A stretch of DNA of 64,000 nucleotides from Aromatoleum tolulyticum (lineage in GTDB: Bacteria > Pseudomonadota > Gammaproteobacteria > Burkholderiales > Rhodocyclaceae), in the NCBI RefSeq assembly GCF_900156155.1, contig NZ_FTMD01000001.1:372001-436000 (forward strand). Reading direction: 5' to 3'. Of this stretch, positions 46,713 through 56,619 are shown piece by piece; within the stretch, counting starts at the first letter, position 1; the number at the start of each line of letters is the position of its first letter. The translations under genes were made by a program, and so were the position numbers. Below the pieces are notes generated by a model. That model worked only from the letters and a program-made list of their open reading frames with translations, did not search any database and was not told the origin of the DNA.

Positions 46713-47078
46713 TCAGAGCACGCCGGTGGCCTTGGTCAGCAGCCAGATGCCGACGACCAGCAGGATCGCGCCTACCGCCACCGTCAGGCCGAACTGGCCC
46801 CACGTGGTGCGGCCGGTGTGGATTTCGGCATAGCGCGTATAGGCGTGGTAGCAGACCCCGACGAACATCGAGGCGACCACGAGCAGCGCGATCAGCAGCA
46901 CGATGTCGTAGCCGTAGTTCTGCAGCGTCTGCATGATGCCGCTGCCCGCGCCGCGCGACGGGTCTTCCATGGTCGGCAAGCCGGCAGCGAACGAAGCCAG
47001 CGGCGTGGCCGCGATGCCCAGCGGAGCGAGTACGGCGGCAATGCGCGCGGCGCGATGAGAAGTCGAAGAAGGGTTCAT
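46713..47078 (-). CDS. ICE pilin-like membrane protein, TIGR03745 type
   Basis: A 121-residue protein with a signal peptide ending SFAAG and two hydrophobic stretches (DIVLLIALLVVASMFVG and FGLTVAVGAILLVVGIWLL). Small size, early position and the two-helix hairpin suggest the pilin or pilin-like subunit of this transfer system; that role is inferred from analogy. It lies twelve bases upstream of the TraL-like gene. Confidence 0.75.
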   Translation of the reverse strand: MNPSSTSHRAARIAAVLAPLGIAATPLASFAAGLPTMEDPSRGAGSGIMQTLQNYGYDIVLLIALLVVASMFVGVCYHAYTRYAEIHTGRTTWGQFGLTVAVGAILLVVGIWLLTKATGVL

Positions 47079-47101
47079 GGCGATTCAACCTTTCGTGGTG
47101 G

Positions 47102-47341
47102 TCAGGACAGGAGGAAGAAACTCAGCACCAGGTACATCGCGACGAAGCGCACGACCACGCCGAGGAACTGGCGCTGGGTCAGCCGGTTCTCGGCCCAACC
47201 GACATAGGCGGTACGCATCGCCCACACGCCCCACAGCAACAGGATGGCGAAGACGAAGCCGAGGACAACGGTGGAGACGGTCACGGGCGTGAAACCGCCG
47301 TTGGCCTGGAAGGCGGCGACTTGATCGGCGGAAGGTGTCAT
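47102..47341 (-). CDS. Small ICE membrane protein, TIGR03758 type
   Basis: A 79-residue protein with two helices: STVVLGFVFAILLLWGVWAM and VVVRFVAMYLVLSFFLLS. It begins MTPSADQVAAFQANGGF. It follows the RAQPRD gene in every PFGI-1-type cluster I can recall, and its function is unknown. The start overlaps the RAQPRD stop as ATGA. Confidence 0.75.
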   Translation of the reverse strand: MTPSADQVAAFQANGGFTPVTVSTVVLGFVFAILLLWGVWAMRTAYVGWAENRLTQRQFLGVVVRFVAMYLVLSFFLLS

Positions 47342-47706
47342 GGCAACGGCTCCTGCCGTTCATCGCTGCGTACGTAGTCGCCAGCCAGCGGAGCGGGATC
47401 GCGTGGTTGGGCACGCTGCGGGACGAGGTAGTCCTGCAGGCCGGCGCGGATGCGCTTGAGGTCGGCGCGCAGCCGGGCGTAGTTGAAGTGGTAGTGGGCA
47501 CGTTCCCGCGGAGCAGTGCTGGCCGCATGCTCGGCCAGACGGTCGATCAGGTCAAGCTGGCGTACGAGTGTGGCAAGTTGCTCGCGCTCTGGCGCGTCGT
47601 CGGTGGCATGGGCAGGACGCAGAACTAAGAACGACACAGCTAATGCTAGTGGCAAGCCTGCCATCAAGCGAGGCCATGCTAATGTGCGCCGGCAGGTCTG
47701 TCCCAT
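47338..47706 (-). CDS. RAQPRD-family ICE exported protein
   Basis: A 122-residue exported protein named for the motif it carries: RAQPRDPAP near residue 99. A signal peptide (LPLALAVSFLVLRPAHA) is followed by a helical mature region (EREQLATLVRQLDLIDRLAE). It begins the minus-strand mating-pair operon. The genes normally upstream in this ICE class, such as the coupling protein, are not next to it. Instead there is a 245-base junction and then the defence cluster. Confidence 0.88.
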   Translation of the reverse strand: MGQTCRRTLAWPRLMAGLPLALAVSFLVLRPAHATDDAPEREQLATLVRQLDLIDRLAEHAASTAPRERAHYHFNYARLRADLKRIRAGLQDYLVPQRAQPRDPAPLAGDYVRSDERQEPLP

Positions 47707-47951
47707 CGTGCCATTCCCTCTTGAAGCGAATGGCTAAATGCTGTGGCACGTTTTCGCTTCGCGCCGCAATCAATGTGGAACACCGCATGACCATGTTGTC
47801 ACCGACTGGCATATGGGAGCCAATGCGTGTTCGGCAGGAGGAAGGCGGCGGCCCGCAGGAGCACCGAGATGTTGAGTACCGCCGGGCCCTGATGCGGCTG
47901 CGTCAGGGCGACTCCGAGGTCGCGTGCTCGAAGCTGATGGAACGGACTAAT
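47707..47951. other. Junction between transfer module and defence cluster, with possible IS21 scrap
   Basis: No intact gene is seen. It must contain the promoter of the minus-strand RAQPRD operon. On the plus strand, about 47868-47951 reads DVEYRRALMRLRQGDSEVA, which resembles the N-terminus of IS21-type transposases, where a VEYR-x-LxRLRxGDS pattern occurs; this is weak. If right, it marks where the defence cluster was inserted or where an element was lost. Confidence 0.35.
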
Positions 47952-50900
47952 CTAGGCGGCCGTGTGCTCTTTGAGCATTTTCTTGATGAGCGTCTCGACG
48001 AATTCAATGTCGACAAATGGAACTTGGGCGTAGATCACCTCCCTCTCACCTTCGAGTTTCGCTAACAGATGACCTTTGCCCAGCAGACGTTCCGCGCCTT
48101 TTTCGCCAAGAGCGATTTCGGATGTTCCTTCCGAGTCGACACGCAGAATCAGGCGATTGCCCAAATTTGAGCGCAGTTGCATCGGCATAACATTGGCATC
48201 CGGCCGCTGGGCGGCGAAAATTAGATAGATGCCCGCGGCTCGAGCCTTCACACCGAGCCGCTGAACGATTGCCGACACGGCGTCCTTGTAATCTTCCGTC
48301 AGCATCCATTCGGCGAACTCGTCGTGAATGAGCCAGATGACAGGCAGGCGTTCGTTTGCTGCGACCTTGGCATTGAAGGCGGCCAGATTGGATACGCGCG
48401 TTTCCTTGAAGCGAGCGTAGCGGAGGTCCATTTCGGCCACGAGTTCTTCGAGCCGCTGAGTTGCCAAGATCTGATCATCGATGACACCGCCGTCGATATG
48501 CGGCAGCCTGTCGAAAGCGAAATAGTCAACGCCTTGTTTGGGGTCAATCAGGACGATCTTCGCTTGTTCCGGTGTGTTGGTCGCGGCGATCCCCATGATA
48601 ATGTTCTGCATCAGCACGGACTTGCCACTGCCGGTGCTGCCCGCGATCAGCGTGTGTGGCGCATGGTCTTTACCAGGTGAGAGGAACAGGGGAGCGCCCG
48701 AGTTTTCTTGCACTGCGATCATGAGCTCTTGATTACCCCAACCGTTCGAGGCCGGTGACCAATCGGACCAAAGGGAGCGGATATCAATGATCTGGCGTTT
48801 GGGTCGCTCCACCGCGACGATGACGGCACCGGGTTCTGGGCGGACCGAGATGACGTTCAGTCCATAGGTCGTCAAAAGCTCGGACCGCTTCTTCAAGACC
48901 TGCTCGACAGTGAGGTTGGCGTTGCCGGCGAACCGCAATAGCGCAGAATTGGGCGTAAGAGCGGACTCGATCAATTTGGCCTGAAGCTGTAACTGCTGCA
49001 GGGCGCTGCGCGTCGAAAAGGCTGTTTGCTTGAGCCATTCCCCTTCTTCAGGTGCGATAGTGGCCACGTGGAGCGCCGACGCGAGCAAATCGGCGATCTC
49101 CGAATAGGCCCAATGAGCTTGCGCCCGTGTCGGCGAAGAATCGACGGGTAACGGCACGCTATCGCCAGGGAGCGGCGTGTGGAACAGATTTTCGATGCTC
49201 GGTTCCGTTGGCGCTTCAGCGGGTGTGTCCGGCGCTTCAGGAACAGGGAGTGCAGGCAGGGGCGCCGGTCTGCGGACAGGCGCGCGATATGCACTGCGGA
49301 GAAAGGCAACGCCGGAGCCCGGAGCACGCCAGGTTGGCTCAAAGTCCATATGGTAGAAACCCATGCTGCGCCGGACGTCGGCGGTGCTCTGGTTGTGCCA
49401 GTAGGCCATCAAGAGCTGCTTGAGCGCCTTGCGGCCGATGATTTCCTGATAGGCGTAGCGAGTGTCGGCGACCTCGGTTGCGATCGTGAGATCGTCGGCG
49501 TCGGACGAGGTCGGAACGAAGACATGAGATAGGCCTTTGAGGTGGACCTCGCAGCGGCCCTCGCGCATAGCGCGGCGCCATTCGCCGAGATCAATGCCGC
49601 GGGCGGCCGGGATGCGGATGCCGTCAAGCATGAGGTCAGCCAGCCGAGCTAGCCAGGATTGGCGGTCGAGCCGCTCCGGATCACCGAATATGGCGTCTTC
49701 TAGGCGCTCAAGCGTATCGCGCAGCTGTTTTTGCGATTCTTTGCGCTTGGCGGCCAGGCTCTCGATCTCGACGTATTTCGCTTCGCTGACAGCGAGCGTG
49801 ATTCGCAGTGTGCCTTCTTCGGCGACTTGGGGGCAGATTGCGAGCAGATCGGCGATCTGTTGTTCGCGCTGGCCAAGCCAGGACGCATAGTCATCAAGAA
49901 AGTACCAGCCGATCAGCTGATCGGCACCCAAGTCGTCACGCAACATGCGGCGGCTCAGCACGATGCCCATGAGTTCGCTGGCGCTCTGGCCGCATGTGGC
50001 CGCACGCAGCACGATGTCACCCGACACATCATTAGCGTCGTCGATCAGGCGATCGGCCAGTGTCCGCACCTCGGCGTCGGTCAGCGGCAGCTGCAGCGCC
50101 TTGAGGCGGCTCATAATCATCGAGCGCAAAAGCGTCATTGGCGCCCGCGAAGAGATGATCAGGTTGCGCCCCTGGGTCGAGATCTGCTTGTAGCGTATGA
50201 CCCGGACCTGGTGGTTCATTAGCTGACGCCGGTCGAGAAGCTCGTCGAAATTGACGACCCAATTGCCTAGGTCGTGGGTCTCTTCGAAGATGCGCTTGGT
50301 CCGGCCGTCGGCAAAGTCGAGCTGGCGAACGGGCAAAAACCGTTTGGATGTCGATTCATCGCGGTCGCCTTTGAAAATGCTCGCGACGGCGGAGATATAG
50401 GCCCAGCCCTCGGCGCTTTGTACCGGGCAGCATAGGAAGACCGCTGACTTAAGGTCGTCTCTGGCGGCCGGCCGGCGGCGCGACCAGCGTGACGGCAACA
50501 GCTTGCGAATGTCGGCTGGTTCGCCTTGTTCGAGATACCATTCAAGTTGCGCGTGACGCGATATGACATCTTGCGAAAAGACGATGTCGTATGGATGGCC
50601 GTCTTTGGGGTTGGGCGGCGGCGCCTGGTCAGCAATCACCGAGATCCGCAGGCGGGCCATGAAGTCTTGAGAAGCTTCACTCGCGCTATAGGCGTCTGCC
50701 GTAGCTTCGGAGCTCAAGATCGAGCAATAGATGTTACGAAGCTTCTGGCTTTCGATGTGGCGCAGCAGAACTTGGCATCGAACGTCGTCCTCGTCATCCT
50801 GCATGCCGCCGATCTTCGCCACGACCGCCTGAGGCAGCCGCGCGGAATCGCAATTAAACAGTACGACCGACAGGTTGGAGCGTTCGTGCGGTTGCAGGGC

Positions 50901-53225
50901 GAGATAGCGCTTGACGAGGTCATGGACGCAGGAGCCGCCCTCAGCTGGGCTTTCATTGGTGTCGTTCTCGCCTTTGGGGTCGGCGACGGGAGGTTCATGC
51001 AGACTGTAGTCGGCGACCACGTCGCTTACCGTAAGGAATTGTGGGCCGTCATTCGTCCAGATCGACACAATCTCAGGGTATAGCGCGTGCTCGAAATCAT
51101 GAGCGATATCCCGGAAGAACAGCTTTGGATCGCCCTCTGCCTCGATGCTGCCGAGAACCTGACTGACGAGATCGACGGCAAGCTTAGACTTTCGCCATAT
51201 GGCGACCAGACGCATCGGATGCCAGGGCGCGACGACGGCCGCCGGCCTGCCGCCGTCGATCGGCGCGACACCAATCATGAGCAGTGGCTTGAGCAGCTTG
51301 TCGCGATTGCGATCGCCCTTGGCGAGTGTTAGGACGGTTTCGAGCAGCGCAGCGTACGCTGTCGTCTGATTGAGTACGGAGTCGGCGCCGCCTCCTTTCG
51401 TCGAGAAGTCGACGATTGCGAGCTTGTAGGCACTTTCAAAGGCTGTAAAGGCCTCACCCAATGTCTTGGCATCCTGGGCGGAGAGATAAGCTTGATCGAC
51501 GCACTCTTTGACATTGTTGCGCCAAAGCGCGTCGAGATTCCGGTCAGGTTTGGCCGCTGGCACGAATGAGCCGCGATCACGGTCGAACGCCGGCATGAAC
51601 GTCTTTACGTTGGCCAAATCGATCGATTTGTCAGCGGTGAATTCGCGCTGTGTGCGGCAGGCCGTGAAGGGATTTTGGGTCAACCGCCCCCAGTCGTCGA
51701 CCAATTGGCTCGCGACGCATGAGGGGTCGTAGCGCCAGATCAGCTGCGTCGAATGCTTTTGAATGCTGTCCCCGTCGGTCGTTGTCTCCAATTCGACGAC
51801 GAATTTGAGCTGAAGCGCCGGTTTGGCGGTGGACGTGTTGAGCTTGTTCTTGGCCTTGTCGCCCTTTTTCCAGTCGGAGACAAGCTTGTCGAATTCGAAG
51901 AGATCGCCGACATCCCAATCGATCATCCCGCCGAACAGACGACGCAGGCCGGCGTAGCGGTGCGCGAAATAGAGACCTGCTTCATAGTTGAGAGATCGCA
52001 GGTCTCTCTTAGTCGCGGATTCGCATTTGATTTTCAGCTTGCGCTGATCGCCTGGCGGCATCCGGTTGTAAAGTGGCTCCATAACCGCGCAAATGCCGGC
52101 GATGAAGTCGGTTGTTTCGATGGGGCGGCCATATACGAAGCGATCCCAAGCAGACTTCAGCTTCTTGTCGTCTTTGATTTCGCTACGGTGGGCTTCATAA
52201 AAATCCGTGTCTTCATCGATTTTTTCCGACCGCTTGGACAAGAGCTTGAGATATTCCCGCTCCTCATCCTCAAGCTTGTCTTCTTCTAGCTCACTGAAGT
52301 ATTCAAGTGTGTTTTTGCCAAGGTTGAATTTCTCACGCTGCAGGCCATCGAAGATCGGCTTTATTTGCTCCCAATCTTGTTCTGCTAAAGCTTCGGCCTG
52401 GGCGTTCCAGCCGCTGGGCGCCCCGATAAAGGCTTCGATCGCGGGATGACAGGCATTCGGGATCTGGTGCGCAACCTTTTCGAACGCGTTGCGCAGGTCT
52501 TCTTCGCTGAGCAGGAGCTGGCTTGAGGTCTGCTTGAGGAGCAGCCCGGATCGCCTCTTGTGAGCGTTGTTGAATTGCTGCTTCCATGCAGATGCATGTC
52601 CGCGCTGGCGCTCTTTGAGGCTTCCGAAGCACGCAGGGTCGTTAGGAAGACGTAGTGCCGGCATTGCGGCGCCCAGCGCATCGATGATGGGGCGACCCGC
52701 TTCCTCGTTTTCTCGGCGGGTGCGCAAGATGTAGACGGCAAAGCGGTCGATCGAGACGATTCGAAGATCACGGAGCCCAGTCAGGGCTTTTTCCCACCAT
52801 TTTTGCTGTTCCTGGGCGATAGGCAGGCCTTTTGAGGCCTCGCGAACCCAAAGGTCGATGCGCTCCAGTAGCTCAGGGGGGCCAAGTTTCGCAATTTCAC
52901 GAATCGAGGCGTCTTCACCATGTTCGTGTTCGGCAAGTAGATAGGCGGCCTTCGGACAATCAGCGTTTCGATAGAAGGTGGCGCTTTCGGTCGTCAGAGT
53001 CTCATCGGGTAGGCCTTGGCCGCTCACAAGCGAGGTCGGTAGCTTGATGTCGATGCGCTCTTTGAGAAACGGATCCGCGAGCACGGCGCGTGCGACGGCT
53101 GCGACCTGTTCGGCGCTGAGATTGAGCACATACCGCGCAGTCGACTGCACTGCGCCCGTATCGGCCTGGAGTTCTTCGCGGAGATAGGCGGCGGCGACTG
53201 CGCCGACGAGCGAGGCTACGTTCAT
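47952..53225 (-). CDS. dptH: DptH/SspH-like restriction protein with FtsK/HerA-type ATPase
   Basis: A 1757-residue protein, the largest gene of the defence cluster. The last 260 residues are an FtsK/HerA-type DNA-pumping ATPase: Walker A AGSTGSGKSVLM near residue 1528, VLIDPKQGVDYF, Walker B VIWLIHDEFAEW near 1630, then GIYLIFAAQRPDANVM. The first 1,400 residues are mainly helical with charged linkers and a proline-rich hinge before the ATPase (VRRPAPLPALPVPEAPD). I recognise no nuclease motif there. Size, order and the C-terminal motor match DptH (DndH), the ATPase of phosphorothioate-dependent restriction, or the related SspH. It overlaps dptG by four bases. Confidence 0.65.
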   Translation of the reverse strand: MNVASLVGAVAAAYLREELQADTGAVQSTARYVLNLSAEQVAAVARAVLADPFLKERIDIKLPTSLVSGQGLPDETLTTESATFYRNADCPKAAYLLAEHEHGEDASIREIAKLGPPELLERIDLWVREASKGLPIAQEQQKWWEKALTGLRDLRIVSIDRFAVYILRTRRENEEAGRPIIDALGAAMPALRLPNDPACFGSLKERQRGHASAWKQQFNNAHKRRSGLLLKQTSSQLLLSEEDLRNAFEKVAHQIPNACHPAIEAFIGAPSGWNAQAEALAEQDWEQIKPIFDGLQREKFNLGKNTLEYFSELEEDKLEDEEREYLKLLSKRSEKIDEDTDFYEAHRSEIKDDKKLKSAWDRFVYGRPIETTDFIAGICAVMEPLYNRMPPGDQRKLKIKCESATKRDLRSLNYEAGLYFAHRYAGLRRLFGGMIDWDVGDLFEFDKLVSDWKKGDKAKNKLNTSTAKPALQLKFVVELETTTDGDSIQKHSTQLIWRYDPSCVASQLVDDWGRLTQNPFTACRTQREFTADKSIDLANVKTFMPAFDRDRGSFVPAAKPDRNLDALWRNNVKECVDQAYLSAQDAKTLGEAFTAFESAYKLAIVDFSTKGGGADSVLNQTTAYAALLETVLTLAKGDRNRDKLLKPLLMIGVAPIDGGRPAAVVAPWHPMRLVAIWRKSKLAVDLVSQVLGSIEAEGDPKLFFRDIAHDFEHALYPEIVSIWTNDGPQFLTVSDVVADYSLHEPPVADPKGENDTNESPAEGGSCVHDLVKRYLALQPHERSNLSVVLFNCDSARLPQAVVAKIGGMQDDEDDVRCQVLLRHIESQKLRNIYCSILSSEATADAYSASEASQDFMARLRISVIADQAPPPNPKDGHPYDIVFSQDVISRHAQLEWYLEQGEPADIRKLLPSRWSRRRPAARDDLKSAVFLCCPVQSAEGWAYISAVASIFKGDRDESTSKRFLPVRQLDFADGRTKRIFEETHDLGNWVVNFDELLDRRQLMNHQVRVIRYKQISTQGRNLIISSRAPMTLLRSMIMSRLKALQLPLTDAEVRTLADRLIDDANDVSGDIVLRAATCGQSASELMGIVLSRRMLRDDLGADQLIGWYFLDDYASWLGQREQQIADLLAICPQVAEEGTLRITLAVSEAKYVEIESLAAKRKESQKQLRDTLERLEDAIFGDPERLDRQSWLARLADLMLDGIRIPAARGIDLGEWRRAMREGRCEVHLKGLSHVFVPTSSDADDLTIATEVADTRYAYQEIIGRKALKQLLMAYWHNQSTADVRRSMGFYHMDFEPTWRAPGSGVAFLRSAYRAPVRRPAPLPALPVPEAPDTPAEAPTEPSIENLFHTPLPGDSVPLPVDSSPTRAQAHWAYSEIADLLASALHVATIAPEEGEWLKQTAFSTRSALQQLQLQAKLIESALTPNSALLRFAGNANLTVEQVLKKRSELLTTYGLNVISVRPEPGAVIVAVERPKRQIIDIRSLWSDWSPASNGWGNQELMIAVQENSGAPLFLSPGKDHAPHTLIAGSTGSGKSVLMQNIIMGIAATNTPEQAKIVLIDPKQGVDYFAFDRLPHIDGGVIDDQILATQRLEELVAEMDLRYARFKETRVSNLAAFNAKVAANERLPVIWLIHDEFAEWMLTEDYKDAVSAIVQRLGVKARAAGIYLIFAAQRPDANVMPMQLRSNLGNRLILRVDSEGTSEIALGEKGAERLLGKGHLLAKLEGEREVIYAQVPFVDIEFVETLIKKMLKEHTAA

Positions 53226-54748
53226 GCTGCGGATCTCCGCAAGGGATTTTCGACATAGGCGCAGGCGTCAGAGAGCCGCCGTAGCATGCCGATAGTCTTG
53301 AGGCGATTTTCGAGCCGCGAGGCATTGGCTTGAAACGCGCGCTTGTCGAAATCTTCCGTGGTGATGGCGAGCTGGCCCTCCTGCTCCCCAAAGACGAGGC
53401 CGTAGCGGTCGTAGAGGCGGCCAAGGAATTGGCCGTAGTCCATGCGCACCGGAACGTTGGCGAGGATTAGGGCCTTGAGAAGTTCATCGGTTGGTGCGTA
53501 GCGCAGCCGATTGGTGCCGCGACGCGAGACCAGCCCTGCGCCTCGTCCGAGGCTGTTGTGGATGTTGGCCGTATGCTGACGATGGCGCCGCTGCGCTGTG
53601 TGACGCAGATTTTCGAGGAGAGCGTCAGGGTCGACTGGGCCGGTGTAGTCCTCATCGGGCCAACGCACTTTTTCTCGCATGATTTCACGGCATGCCACAA
53701 ATCCCGACTGCTCTGCCGCCGCTGCGATCCACTCCGACGAATTGCCGATGTTTCGCACATAGGTATCGACAGCCGAAAGCGACAGTTGGTTGTTCGCGAT
53801 GTAATTGCCTGCCGAAAGCTCGCGAACCAGCGTCTTCTTGGGCGCGACAACTTCGCAAATGAAGTGGGGTTTGGGCTTGTCACAGACGTGGGCGGCGACC
53901 TGTAGCTGATAAAGGGTGATATGAAGTGCTCCAAGGATCGTCAGGTACGGATAGGCGTCGAATCTCGGGAGCTGGAGCTCGAGAACGGCCAGCCAATCCT
54001 GGGCCAGCACCTCAAAGGCGGGATGCTTGGCGTAAGGCAGGTAGCTGCCGCTTCGCGTATGCCGCTCCTCGGCGATTTCCGGTTGGAGGAGTTCGGTTAG
54101 GCGATCGCAGGGATCACGCCGCTCGAACAGATGTGCAAAATGCCGCGCGAGCTCGGGTGCGGCGCTTGATCGCGCGAGCATCTGATAAAGCAGATCGCCG
54201 TTGCGCGTGAAATTGATGTATTCGCGGTTACCCTCAGTGTTGAGGTCTTCATAAATCGCATGGCGCCCGAACGGAAATACGAAGCGCGAACTCCATCTCT
54301 TATTCATGCTGCTTTCGATCGTCGCAGAGCGCAGCATTTCGATGACTTTGACGAGCTGTTCGAAGTTCTGAAATCTGTTCTTGAGGTAAGAAAAGTCGCG
54401 GTGGGCGACCATCTTGGCGTTGCTCTGCATCCACTCGAGCCATTTAGCCCATCCGGTTTCGTTATCGGGATAGAGATCGGCGAGCTCCAGCAGCTTGTCG
54501 TTGTTGAACAAGAGATTACGCAGATAGGGCCGTTGCGCCGGCCGGAAACTGAATGGAAATTGCGTCGCGTCAGCTGCGAATAGCTGTCCGGTTGCATGAG
54601 AAGCTTCTGCGACCGAGAGAAATTCGAGGAATAGGAGCCATGGGTCCTGCTCCCACAGTCGATGGCCCCAGATTTGTTCGTCGAGCCACAGGTCATTGTC
54701 ATCATGATAGCTCGCCGGTGGCGGAGGAAGCTGGACAATGTCAGTCAT
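53222..54748 (-). CDS. dptG: DptG/SspG-like restriction protein
   Basis: A 508-residue protein without a recognisable catalytic motif. It is predominantly helical (FLEFLSVAEASHATGQLF and similar) with a basic RRHRQHTANIHNSLGRG stretch near residue 390. I identify it by position and size: it lies between the P-loop gene and the giant FtsK-like gene, overlapping them by eight and four bases. That is how DptG lies in DptFGH. Sequence support is weaker than for the flanking genes. Confidence 0.55.
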   Translation of the reverse strand: MTDIVQLPPPPASYHDDNDLWLDEQIWGHRLWEQDPWLLFLEFLSVAEASHATGQLFAADATQFPFSFRPAQRPYLRNLLFNNDKLLELADLYPDNETGWAKWLEWMQSNAKMVAHRDFSYLKNRFQNFEQLVKVIEMLRSATIESSMNKRWSSRFVFPFGRHAIYEDLNTEGNREYINFTRNGDLLYQMLARSSAAPELARHFAHLFERRDPCDRLTELLQPEIAEERHTRSGSYLPYAKHPAFEVLAQDWLAVLELQLPRFDAYPYLTILGALHITLYQLQVAAHVCDKPKPHFICEVVAPKKTLVRELSAGNYIANNQLSLSAVDTYVRNIGNSSEWIAAAAEQSGFVACREIMREKVRWPDEDYTGPVDPDALLENLRHTAQRRHRQHTANIHNSLGRGAGLVSRRGTNRLRYAPTDELLKALILANVPVRMDYGQFLGRLYDRYGLVFGEQEGQLAITTEDFDKRAFQANASRLENRLKTIGMLRRLSDACAYVENPLRRSAA

Positions 54749-56588
54749 TTGAGAGCTCTACAACTTGGTCGATGGCATTGCCGGTGGTATCCAGGGCAAG
54801 GAGCCGGAATATCAGGCCATCATCATCGTCCAGCACATGACGGTCGATCCCCGCAGCCGAGAGAAGAGCGCTCTTGAATGCCAGCAGATCCTCATAGCAT
54901 TCGCGGGAGAAATTGCCAGGTAGTGCGCCTTCGCTCACGCGCATGAGGAATTCGTAGCGCGTGAGGTTGAGGGCCAGCGATCTCGTTTGTCCGTTGGGCA
55001 GCGTCACGATCAGATGCGGAAAGTCGCGGCACAGGGATATTTCGACTCGCTCCACACGCCCGTGGGAGTTGATGGCGACTTTGTCTTCGAGCAGTTGGCT
55101 AATCTTGGCGCCGGAGTGCGACAGACTGGTCGCTAGCAGCAGCTCGCTCTTCGTCGTGGTAAGGAGTCCAGTGAAGATGCGGTTGAGCCCATTTACGAGC
55201 TTGCTGACTGTTTGACGCGACACACGCCTGCCGTCGTTTAATGGTTGTGCGACATCGCGCAGATATTCGCCAGCACTATTGAATACGGTTAAACACCAAA
55301 GTTTCAGTTCGTCGGCGTGGGCATCTGGAATCTTGAAAAACAAGCCGCGCCTCTGGTCAATGAGCATGTCTAGGAAGGGGTGCCGTTCGCCGTTTTGCGC
55401 CTCTGGCATCTCGATATAGCTGCGTTGCTCGCCGCGATATCGTTCGGTTGCACCATAGAAGCCGTCGGCCTCGACCAGGTCATGAAAATATTGGCTGACG
55501 TTCTCGTCTTCCGAACCGAAAATCAGGATGTTGTCGATCCGGTTCGTGGTCTCAAAACCGATGCCAAATCGACTGAGATAGTCGAAGATTTCCTGTGCAT
55601 CGCGTTTCGCGCTCTTCAGATTGGCACCGAAGAGATTGGCGAAGAGACTCGCCTTGTGGGTTTCTCCAGCGGCGAGGATCTTGGCCACGTCAGATGCAGA
55701 CATGAGACCGTCCTTGGCTGCGGGATGGCCCAGGATAGCGTTGGCAAGCAGTAGAAGGACGCGCCGGACCGGGGTGTGGAGCTCGTTGAAGTCCAAGAGT
55801 TGGAATAACGCCACGAGCCGGGTACGCACGAGCGGGTCGCGCAAAAGCTCAAAATTGTGCCGGATCGGACATCCGGGACCGAAGAATCCGTTCGGTTGCG
55901 CGGCGGCATAGCAACTCTCCCAGCCCTCGTGGCCAAGGAGTGCGTCGAGACAGAGTGCCAGTACCGTCGCACTGGGCACTGCGCTGAGATTGAAGAAATG
56001 CAGGCGGTCGGTCGGCTCTGGATCTTCGTCATTCATGAGCCGGGCTTCGAACAACGCCAAGGCGCGCTGTGAGGCAGCATGGTTGCCTAGCTTTCGCCAG
56101 TTTTCGACGAGCGGCCCGTCATTGGCGGCGACCAGGAACAGATTGGACGAGGGCTCGAATAGCGCGGAGCTCAGTTCCTGCAGAAGCTGGGCCTTTGAGC
56201 CGTCTGGATCGTTCTTGCAGAACGGCGTCAGGTCGCGAATGAGATGGAGTGTGTAGGCGTGGCCATTGATGGTCACAGGCAGCTTGTAATAGGACATATT
56301 GCTGGCCCAGGCGTCTGGTGAGCCTCCCAACGCCTCCCATACTTGGTAGCAGAGGTAGCTCTTGCCGTCACCGGCTGTGCCGGTGAGTATGACCACGCCG
56401 CCGTGGCCTTCTTTGCGGTCGGTGAAGGAGGCGAGTACGTCGCGGCTGAGCGGATGCTCGAAGGCAATGGGTGTGACGCTGAGCTTCTTCGACCAGCGTC
56501 GAATCTCCTCGTCGTACATGTTCGCGTTGCGCGCGAGAGGACCATATTGCCTGACGAAGCTGATCCATTTTTCGGCGTCGATCGTCAT
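54741..56588 (-). CDS. dptF: DptF/SspF-like P-loop restriction protein
   Basis: A 615-residue P-loop NTPase. Walker A is GTAGDGKSYL (residues about 70-79) after VVILTG, and NLFLVAANDGPLVENW near 165 is a likely Walker B/sensor strand. Mostly helical regions follow. DptF/DndF proteins are ATPases of similar size that start the FGH restriction operon and are needed with DptG and DptH to attack unmodified DNA. The ATG at 56588 follows a GGAAAAGGGA sequence, 31 bases after the receiver-like gene, and the stop overlaps dptG by eight bases. Confidence 0.65.
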   Translation of the reverse strand: MTIDAEKWISFVRQYGPLARNANMYDEEIRRWSKKLSVTPIAFEHPLSRDVLASFTDRKEGHGGVVILTGTAGDGKSYLCYQVWEALGGSPDAWASNMSYYKLPVTINGHAYTLHLIRDLTPFCKNDPDGSKAQLLQELSSALFEPSSNLFLVAANDGPLVENWRKLGNHAASQRALALFEARLMNDEDPEPTDRLHFFNLSAVPSATVLALCLDALLGHEGWESCYAAAQPNGFFGPGCPIRHNFELLRDPLVRTRLVALFQLLDFNELHTPVRRVLLLLANAILGHPAAKDGLMSASDVAKILAAGETHKASLFANLFGANLKSAKRDAQEIFDYLSRFGIGFETTNRIDNILIFGSEDENVSQYFHDLVEADGFYGATERYRGEQRSYIEMPEAQNGERHPFLDMLIDQRRGLFFKIPDAHADELKLWCLTVFNSAGEYLRDVAQPLNDGRRVSRQTVSKLVNGLNRIFTGLLTTTKSELLLATSLSHSGAKISQLLEDKVAINSHGRVERVEISLCRDFPHLIVTLPNGQTRSLALNLTRYEFLMRVSEGALPGNFSRECYEDLLAFKSALLSAAGIDRHVLDDDDGLIFRLLALDTTGNAIDQVVELSND

Positions 56589-56619
56589 TATCCCTTTTCC
56601 AACAGCGTTAAACTAAGTA

